Source: Parus major (Eukaryota; Chordata; Aves; Passeriformes; Paridae). From it: DNA of 64,000 bases. Both the position numbers and the translations under genes were made by a program. This document shows, piece after piece, positions 54,873 through 64,000 of this stretch (positions within the stretch are counted from its first letter, which is position 1; each line of letters starts with the position of its first letter). The stretch is taken from contig NC_031776.1 in assembly GCF_001522545.3 (NCBI RefSeq), positions 26,547,634 through 26,611,633 on the forward strand, in the 5' to 3' direction. The notes under the pieces were generated by a model. It was not told the DNA's origin and searched no databases. It worked only from the letters and a program-made list of their open reading frames with translations.

Positions 54873-57800
54873 TGCAAGGTCCTGAGACAGGGACTGCCTT
54901 TCCTTTTCTTCTTTTATCCCATTCCTTGAGTGGCAGTTTTTTATTGACTCACAAATACACACAAAGGGAATTTCTGCCCATGATCAAAAGGAAAAGTTGA
55001 GATAATCTTTTTCCAAGCTGCTTAAGGGTGAGCCCTCACTTCTGATTTAAACTGCAGTTTTTAATTTCTGATGGCTAAAATAAGAGGTTTGTGCCTTGTG
55101 AATCACACTGAGCACCCACATGGCATCTTCACAATAGGGTGGGCATCACCACTGGGGAATCTCTATCTTCCTACATGCAGGATCCCTCACATCTCATGAT
55201 CAGATGGTCACTCTGTGCTGTTGGATTTCCTGGAGATGTTCAAGACCTGGGTGATTTGCACCATTTTGTATCTCTCCATTTCTCCAAACTGCTCTGCTAT
55301 TAATTCTTTTTTTACACAGAGAAGAGGAAGAGAAGATCTGAGGACTCTGAGTGATACTCATCATCTGCAAACAGAGTGCAAAGCACACTCAGATGGACGT
55401 GGGACTGTCTTGGCTTTTGATATGTTTTCTGTGCAGATAGAGATAAGCTTAGTTTCACCTATACAATTTCCCATTCACATGAGAGGATGTTTCATGATGC
55501 TGAGTTTTCTGTGAACCTTAGGTCCCAGGGGGTTTGAGGGCAGTGTCTGTCTCTCACTTTGACATGGGGCATTTGGGAATGGCTGAGTTCCAGGCTATTT
55601 TCTGTACCTCAGCCTTAAAAGAGTGGAAGTTAAAAAATTTGGGCAGTTCCTTATTTGTTTTGAATCAGCTTTCCCCAGTTTCCATCACCAGCATCTGGCT
55701 TTGGCACGTTTTTAATGTACAGCTTCAGCTTGCACACAGAATTGAAATTTTCAGCCACATGGTGCAAGCTTTGTAAGTGGTAATTGCATCAACTTAAGAT
55801 CAATGGAGCAGAATAATATCTGCCCACTATTAGCGGCTTAATAAAATTAATAGTGCTGGCTCTGCCATGAATTACTTTAAAATAGAGATTGTAGGATAGT
55901 AATGTAAACAATCATTGATTTTTCTTGGGAGAGTACTGTGAATTAGATATGACTCTCTTCAGTGTGTAGTTGATACCAGACAATGCAGAAAGTATATCTG
56001 AATGCCTTTAAGGTGGGTGGAGAGGGAAAAAGTGAAAGGGCCCCTGTGGCACTGGAGAGGCGATTAGATAAATGAAACCAGCCCAGACCAGAAGATGAAA
56101 GCTCAGAGCCTCCTGGCACTCGATATTGCTGCCATCCAACCTGACCCAATTAATAACGCATTAGCGCAGGACAGGTCTGTTCAATGGTTCAGGTCTGCTA
56201 ATTGAAATAGTGTGATTAATGGCATTGGAGGGAATGAGGAATACTTGGAAAAATGACAGGAGTCTGCAACCCTGCAGTGGAGCTGATGCATTACTCGAGG
56301 GTGAGGGAGATGGGAGGTGGTTTTTATTCCCACTGAGATCCTGCCAGCATGCCGGCACTGAGCTCAGTGTCAGTGACAGAGTTGGGGAGCTGGCAGCTGG
56401 AAGGGCCAAATCCACCCTCAGCCTTCCCACAAGCACAGGGAGCTATGTGGGCTCAGTGCACTGATGCCTGTGGGGTTTCCATGCTGGCATCTGGATTTGG
56501 GACAGAGGCATCTGGAGTGAAGGTTGGGCTGGGCATGGAGTCACCCATCTCATGGGGGGGCAGCACCCAGTGCTACCCTTCAGGGGGACACTGGGGCCCT
56601 GGCAGCAGCATGGCTCTGTTCCCACTACTCAAACACAGCCAGCATCCGTGTTTCTCCTTCCAGAGGCCAATTTTCCTGTTGATTCCAATTAACCCCGGTG
56701 CCGACATCTCAAGGACAGCTCTGGAGGCGGCTTTGCAGAGGAGCAGCAATTTGGAAATACGTTGTGGGGTGGTGGCACTTCAGAGCCCAGCCTTAATTAC
56801 ATCAAATGGCCAGAAAGAGCTGTGCAGTGCTTCGAGCTATTGCCATTTGCAGAATGATTCTGCTGCAAGATTCCCTTCAGTCCTGCTCTTATCCTGATGT
56901 CTTTCCTTTACATCAGAGCCTGTGCTTGAACTCTGTGCTCAGCACAGGGGCAGGTGCATGTGATGCTCCCTTTGGGTGTTTTCCTGGTAAAAACAAGCCT
57001 TCCCTTTCTTCTCCCTGTTAAATATACACCCTGCAGCTGGTGCACGAGTTTGTCAGGGAGGGGCTAGTGGGCTTTTCTTTCAGAGAGGCAGGGCAAGCGA
57101 GCAGCTCATCCCAAACAATTGCCCTGGCTGTAAGGAATGAAGCATCATTTCTTCACGATTTGCTCTGCCCTGGTCCTTTCTGCTGATTCCATCAAGCCCA
57201 TGAAAGCTGGAGGGGAGCTGTCCCCCTGTGTTTGGGCTGGCCATGCTCCCACACATCCCTCCTGGTGTATGTGTGGCCCTGAGAATTCACACCCTGTTTG
57301 AAATACCCAAATCCACAATTTTTTGAAGGACAATATGGCTAATGGGGACAGTTTGGGCACCTTCATTCCTGGCAGAGGCTGCAAGAGCAGCAGACACGCT
57401 GTGTTTGTTTTCCAGTCCTCAGAGGGAAAGGGACAGAACTTCAAGAGCAGCAGCAGCACCAGGGAGAAGCGAGTTCAGAAGGACAAGCCAAAGCACAGCT
57501 TTTAACAAGGAGAATAATAAATGAATGGAAAGACCCACAGTGCCGCAATAAAACATCCCTTAAATCCTTTGTTTTCATTTTGGATGATAAAGGAAAATCA
57601 TTAGGGCTCAATTAGTCATGAGAGACAGGGGTCCTTCTGCATTGCACTGTCTTGAGAAAGCACCTCCTGTTCAAGAGCACACCCTCCCCATGCAGCGAGG
57701 GATCATTAAATATCAAACACTTTATTTGTGCCATTTGCATTGCTTATTGTGCCCTTGTGCAGGATGGAAACTTGGCTGCCATAATTGATGTGTGTGGATT

Positions 57801-60800
57801 TAAAGGCGCCTGGATCTCTTAAAACAGGCAGGGAAATGAAGGAGAAGCTCTAAGTGACGGCTGCCGGTTCTCCTTCAGCAGCACAGCGGGATAAAAGGGG
57901 AAATAAAAAGGGGAAGGAGTGACAGATGGGTTTAGGTCACCCTGACACAAGGATGTAAGGGTTTTGGGCACATTACCTTTTGCTTGGGGGTGGAGAGGAG
58001 GGGACCACCTCCTCTGGGTGACAGCCACTGCTGGACATGATGAGACACCGCTGTGCCACTGATCCCAGCTTGTCACTGGGCTGAACTAGTGCTTCTTCCC
58101 TGCAGTGCCAGGGGAAAGTTTGCTGCAGCAGGGCATGCACATGAGCATGAGGCCTTTAAATATTTATAATGCAACAGATGATGTCGAGATGCTGGGCAAG
58201 AGACTGAGAGGTTTCCAAAGCCCTCTGCACACTGGCCCTGCTGCAAACTCTTGTTTAGTGGCCGCTCTTGGTAATGTCAGCGGGGGGCTATGTCTTGCAT
58301 TGAGCAGACAGAGGACACCCCAAGAGGAAATAAGGTAAATAGTCAATTAAAAAATCCTCCAGATCAGAACAAGCTCCCCAAACCCCTCTCTCTTCCCAGA
58401 AGTGACCGTGGTGCACAGAGGCTGTGATTTGTTGTTGTCACCATGGGAAATGTAAAGCACAGCAGCAGAGCATCACTTGCTGCTTTATTACCCTTCCTGC
58501 TCCCTTCATTTCTTTGCCGAGACTGCAAATAAAAGAGCAGACAAGTGGTGGCTGTGCCACTGTCCCTGTGCTCAAAAGCAGGGTGGGCAGAGATGGGCAG
58601 AGAGGCAGAGCCCCAGGATGTCCCCCCACGGAGGAGCTGCTGCCAGCACAGGGCACAGAGAAGGGACAAGCACACAGGGCTTGCCTTGTTTTGGCACATG
58701 AGAGCGTGTGATGGGGCAGAGAGAGCAGGTCCCAGCAGTCACCTCAGGGACAGGTCCCACACTGGGAACAGGCTCTGGCACAGGGTTACAGCAGGACAGG
58801 TGGGGCATGGATGGGGTCAGGCACTAGGAAGGAAGGTGCTTGTGCTGCCACAGGCACATGGACAGCTCTGGAAGGAAAAGCCTGACTGAACCTGCCCAGC
58901 CTAAAGCAGAAGGGACCTGCTGTGGCTGTGGGACCCAGGGATTTAATTTTTTCCTCTCTATGCAATTTTTTTCCTCCCTGCAAGCAGAGACAGCAGCAGG
59001 CTAAACAAATAAGGGGCTGTAATGTAATCTTAGACATATGCTCTTGAATTCACATTTAGAGTGCAAACCATAATATTTTGGTTTATTATTTAATTACAGA
59101 GCTTGTAAATGTAAATGGATTTAGACCTTTAATTTTTAGGAAGCTTGAATTACCTTCTACTGCTTGTTTAATATTCAGGTGGAGAACTTCCATGTCTGGC
59201 TGCAGCATGTTCTGGGTGTGCAACAGAGCTGGGTGCTTTTTTACCACTCCGTCTTGCATTTGTAGAAGTTGGGACAAATTATGTTTTACTGTAAAGTGTC
59301 TAAAATTAATGAAGTGGCAGAGCATAAGGAGTTGGTTTCAGTCCTTCCTCCCCCGGCAGCACTTTGCAAACTGTGATAACCTCCCTGGTGAAAACCAGAA
59401 GGAAATTGAGCTCCCATTCACTGTTTTTTCTTTTGCACCTGAGCAGAAAAATACTGTATTTCTGGAAATGTTCCCCTCTTAGAAATTGTTTGCCTAATAT
59501 TAATTTTGTCAGACAAACCTCTGACAAGGCCTCCACAGCTTGAAATGTGAGCTCTTTTCCTGCTCCGGACTTGTCCTGGGAGCACAAGTCTCATTTTGAA
59601 ATTTGTCAAAAGGCTTGAGCATATGTGTGGGACTGGTACTGGAGTATGCCAAAGGACTGCTCCCATTTCGGGTGACTGAGGCTTCAAAACACCAAAACCT
59701 GAGTGGAAACTGCTTTTGAGGCCTCGAGTCTGAGCCCCCTGCTCTTGGGGCAGCTCCTGCAGGGGCTGGTGGCCTCACCCCACCCAGGAGGGCAGCACCC
59801 ACACAGCCCCAGTGAGCCCAGGGTCCTGACACACATGTCCCCTGGCCATGCCTCCTGGACATGCCACCAGCCAGCGGGAATGGTGATGAGGGGAATTGAT
59901 TCCTTGCCTAAGCAAGGTGCCAGCAGGAACGCTGTCACCTGGGAATGAAGTGGTTATTTAGAATACTCCATCTCTGGGTGTTCGCATCCCCCTCCCTGCT
60001 GAGCAGTTCAGCCCAGGTATCAGGAAGCCCCTGCTGTGCAGGCTCTTGCCCCAGGAGGCACAGCATTGCTGTGAAAGTTTGGGATGTGGTCCTGGACCTC
60101 CTTCCCTGCTGCCTCCCCATGGACCCCCAGGTGTCTCCACAATGGGAACAAGGCAGGTTAAGGGATGCTTTGCTCGTGGCCCAAGAGAGGGGGCCTGAAA
60201 GCAAGGTGCATCTTTTCCTTCTATGACCAGAGGAAAAAAGTAATTGTATCTATTTGGAAATGTATTTAACTGAGGCTGCTCATCCTGTGCAATTCCCATT
60301 TCCTCAGGCTGTCTCCCAGCATCAGTGATATCTGCAGGCAGCTGGTCAGAGCTGTGAGTGACTCCACAGAGACACTGCACATGGACACAGCTAAACCTCT
60401 TATTCACTGTGCAGGCAGACCCCAGCCAACATCAGGAGGGGGGCTGCAATCACATCCCTACCTTGTCAGGCACGTACCCACTCCCACCTGGCTTTTGAGC
60501 AGCAAGTTATGGATAGTGCAACCTCCAGGCCAGCTCTTGTACACATTTTGTGTACCACAAAAACTCCTGCTTGTTCCATGCTGAGTAAATCATTTCTCCA
60601 TGAGAAGAGACTGTGGAGGGCCATGCCAAGATCGGTAACATATTCTCTGGACGTACACTAAGGAATAAGTGTGTAACTTTTCTCCCTCATGGACCTCATG
60701 TTTTAGCAAAGCCTGATGGTGTTTTGTTTTTTCCCTTTGTAATGTCATATGATTTTAAATCACTGCATTCAAGCAGATGTACATTTGGCATCTGGATAGA

Positions 60801-63800
60801 CAATACAACATAAAGTAACGACCATCTAATTCCTATCCATCTGGATTCACCATATAAATAATCAGAGCAAAACACCTGGAGAAGGGAGGTGAGGGGGCTG
60901 AGCCCATCGGCAGCAATGTGCAATAAATGGCATAAGAAGATGTCAGATCCACATGATGGGTCAGTCTTGATCCCTCACTGCAATTCAGTAACATAAAAAT
61001 ACCTTCCATTTGAGTCTGGGCTGTTTACACAGCTGGAGCATAAATATTTAGATTTGCAAGAGAAACGCTTGCTCAGCCGAAATCGCTGTGAGATCTCTGG
61101 TGTCAGCAGCGGGGGGTGTAGAGAGGCCCAGCATTTCCTTGGAAAAAAGAAAATCGATAATAATTAAAGCAGGGAGCTCTGTTTCCACAGAGAACCCGGC
61201 ACTTATGTAAAACTAACTCGGCTCATGTTCTTTGGGGGTGTGGAACACTCCCCGCGAGGGTGGGCGAGCGCTGTGACAAAGCTGCACCAGGGCCACATGT
61301 GGGGACCTCATGGACACGGGGCTGGTACGTGGGGGGTGATGGGGAGGGTGCAGATGTTGCTCTGAGGACTCTGGGGGAGCCACAGGCACCTCCATGGAAC
61401 AAGTCCAGCCTGTGGGACAGCAAGGAGCTCGTCCAGTGCATTTTGTGTCAGGTGCTCTGTGAGTGATGTGCCTGCCATTGCCCTGGCCAGGAACCACTGA
61501 ATTTCCATGAATTACATTTTTCCCCTTGCATTTTGCTATTATAAACTTGGCTGTAGACCCAGGTTCATCTTTTGCCACCTCTTGCCAGGGGAAATGAAGG
61601 CTTTCACTATTCCTCAGTATTACACAGACAGGTAGAGCATCACCCACCCCAGGGTGGGGATGGAGAACCAAGTTGGCTCCTTCCCACTTAATGATGACAG
61701 CTCCTTTCTAGAAAAAAGTGTTTAAGTGGATTTTTCATCAGGTAAACCCTCACTTTAGGAAAACCATAAGGTATAGCAGTTATTAAAAAGATGATTTCTA
61801 CTAATGCATCTGCTGCATCTTCATTATGTCAGGGCATCTCCATGAAGAGATTTGCAGAGGAATCCAGCCATTCATTTCCACACATAATTCCTCAATAGCC
61901 CATTTGCTTCAAAGACTTTTATAGACTTTTACTACTACATGAATCCTTAGATACTTATTTTTTTAGGCTCCAGGGGATCCATTGAAAAGAAATTAGTTTT
62001 CTGAAGTTTTATGACAAAGGTTTTGCTCTGGATAAAAGCTTCCCGTTATTTCTGACTTCTGTTCTCCACAAAGATGACTTTGGCAGGTCTGTTTCTATGG
62101 CTGCCACAGGGCGTGAGGCATGGGTAGAATTTAAGGTCCCAGAAATAAATAATATATTTCTATTGGAAAAGGGTCCTTCCTTACCCTCACCTCTGCAGTG
62201 GTGCGGATATTTTTCTACAGATATACAAATGCACATGAACACCTGGGAATGGGAACCCTGCTTCTTTCCATGTTGTTCCCATCACCACCATCTGCCTCAT
62301 CACCTGACCCATCTGGGCACAGGCCAGCCCCACCAGGGATGGCAAAAAATGCTCTTATAGATCCCTCTTGTGCTCCCAGTCCTGTCTGAGCAGTGGCTGG
62401 TGGAAAAACCCAAGGGGAGGTGGGATGCTGGCCCCTAACCAGCAGAATCCCACCTGAGGCCATGGAGATGGTGAAACTTATTAAGAAACAGGCAAAACCA
62501 GTAATAATTAAAAACCTCTCTCCCGATTTCCATGATCCTAGTGCAACCTTTAAGCCACACAAAGGCACGGCAAACTCACAGCACTCAAGGAACATTTCAT
62601 ACATCAAGTGCTGTTTTTGGGAAGGAGCCAAGTCTCATTTTGATTTCCTGAGGATTGGGAATTTCCAAAAGCAAATCATATGCCTTGAAAAATAGGCTAA
62701 TGTGAGTGTGGGGATGTCACACACATCCACTGGCAAAACAGCCAGTCAAGGGAGTCCGGCAATCCAAGTGTTCCTGGCCTGTGTGTCTCCAGGATAATGG
62801 TAATCTGTGTAAGCTGGAGCAGTCAATGTGCCTTGTTTAATAAAAACATAAACTGTTTGGTGCAATCCTGCTCCTGTCAAGATGGCATTTCACTGCCCCG
62901 GTCTTCACTGACACACTGAGTAAAGTGGGGTGATGGTGTTGAGGCCAACAAAGGGTGAGAGGGGAGGATTAGAGGAGAGCAAACATGGCCAGCTGGGCTG
63001 CAGAGGGAAAGCCAGGTGGTTACACTGCAGCAGCACTGACACAGCTAAAGGAAATATTTAGCTGGGCTCATTTGCCATGAGGTGTCACTGGAATTAAGAA
63101 CCACCATGTCCATCAAAGGAAGGGGTGCAGCCAGCACTGAGGTTTATGAGGGGTAAAACCCACCACACTTCAGGGAGTGAGCCAGCCACGTTGGAGCCAG
63201 GGGAGGAGGAAAGATGCTGTGGGCAGACAGGCAGCTTCTGGCTTTCTCCATGGACAAATGTGCTGGCAGAAGACACAGCTGAGTTTGGTGTTAGTCTGCC
63301 CATGCAGTGCCATGGCAACACACCAAGGATCACTGCTGGCAGCTGTCTCCTTATGGAGCTTCTACATCAAACCAAGCTTCTTCCTCCATCCTGCTGCCTT
63401 GGTCTGTCAGGGCCGTGCCCCTGTCCCTTTGCTTGCCCTGCCCCAGTCCTGGCAGGGCTCCATGCACAGCAGTGGGACCACAGTGAGTCCCACGGAACCT
63501 GGGCAGCCATCTCATCCTCCCTGCACCCATCCAAAAGACATCTCCAGACCTTCACAGCCCGATAGTTCTGCCTCAGAAACTGCAACTGGCAGCAAAACAG
63601 GGCAATTAGCCCTAATCACCCTGAATTATCACAAGTCCTCCTCCATCCTGACTTTTCTGCCTCTCCTCCCCCCAGAACTTTGCTCTCTCATTAATTGAAA
63701 CAGAACCTTTCTGTCACCACTGATTGCATCGTCCAACATCAGCTGCCTGGAAGGATAAAATTAAAAGATAGAAAGTGTGTGCTTTTGGTACAAATAAATA

Positions 63801-64000
63801 GGTGCCAGAGAAGGTAATTTAATTATGCAGTGATTGAATTAGGTGTAAGAAACTGCATTATGCCCACAAAATATCTGCCCCAATGATCAATTTGAGGCAT
63901 GGTCCCTGTTTGGCCAAGTGATAGGGTTTGGTTGGGAGGGCTTGGAGCAGCTCCCATCCGAGCTGTCTGGATCAGCATGCCATTGGAACCATTGTGGATG
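54873..64000. other. Non-coding interval with several enhancer-like AT-rich islands
   Basis: No exon recognised. GC-richer sequence alternates with short AT-rich islands containing core homeobox words (TAATTA, ATTAAT, TTAATTG, ATTTATAAT): about 55780-55925, 56145-56240, 57500-57800, 58150-58175, 59030-59185, 60640-60870, 61020-61220 and 62465-62520. The islands resemble clustered conserved non-coding elements near developmental genes, but that is an impression from base composition. The window ends without reaching a neighbouring gene that I can name. Confidence 0.3.

Noticed and set aside
54687..54962. Minus-strand peptide with WMDG repeats
   Set aside because: Produced by the (ATCC)9 microsatellite; not a protein repeat.
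56349..56897. 182-codon plus-strand frame
   Set aside because: Low-complexity Gly/Ser/Pro composition, no homologous motif, no splice context; lies among GC-richer non-coding DNA.
61213..61671. 152-codon minus-strand frame
   Set aside because: Pro/His/Ser-rich with no domain; CpG-containing but GC-driven absence of stops explains it.
62215..62631. 138-codon minus-strand frame with a hydrophobic run
   Set aside because: One hydrophobic segment among random composition; no homologue recognised and no supporting start or splice context.
1..64000. tRNA or rRNA genes, CRISPR arrays, complete transposons, endogenous viral genes
   Set aside because: No cloverleaf with A/B boxes, regular repeat-spacer array, intact transposase or reverse transcriptase frame, or retroviral gene was seen. 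Only truncated CR1 ends are present.

Overview
This is vertebrate nuclear DNA, almost certainly from a bird. It holds one widely spaced multi-exon gene with GT-AG introns. The intron of that gene at 30989-31438 carries a 3'-terminal CR1 LINE fragment of the avian type, and shorter CR1 scraps lie near 18649-18707 and perhaps 13367-13415. Nothing prokaryotic, viral, CRISPR-like or operonic is present. I cannot name the species.

1-595: upstream flank and probable 5' leader of SLC15A2. 596-37733 (+): the complete coding region of SLC15A2, the high-affinity proton-coupled oligopeptide transporter PEPT2. I resolved 22 coding exons, all GT-AG with consistent phases. They give 727 codons including the stop, so a 726-residue protein (human PEPT2 has 729). 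Numbering matches human PEPT2 without net gaps through about residue 402. The ExxER proton motif, His87, His142, Lys161, Asn192, Trp313 and Asn348 therefore fall at the expected positions. Glu619 and Trp646 are shifted by three because the extracellular domain is slightly shorter. Introns hold CR1 pieces, simple repeats and one unrecognised antisense open frame in intron 1 (1664-2040, minus).

37734-64000: about 26 kb downstream with no exon I can recognise. It holds candidate poly(A) signals, G/T- and T-rich low-complexity tracts, a 41-base T run, an (ATCC)9 microsatellite, a 13-bp tandem duplication, a small antisense open frame with a strong start context (41864-42118), and several AT-rich, homeobox-motif-like islands that resemble conserved non-coding DNA. 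In mammals SLC15A2 lies between EAF2 and ILDR1. I could not identify an exon of either here.

I did not find a novel multi-gene system. The items most worth a second look are an Ala replacing Glu in the near-invariant TGLEFSYSQ segment of TM10, an upstream in-frame ATG with better context than the conserved start, the antisense frame in intron 1, and the possible regulatory islands at 47.4-48.0 and 55.8-61.2 kb.
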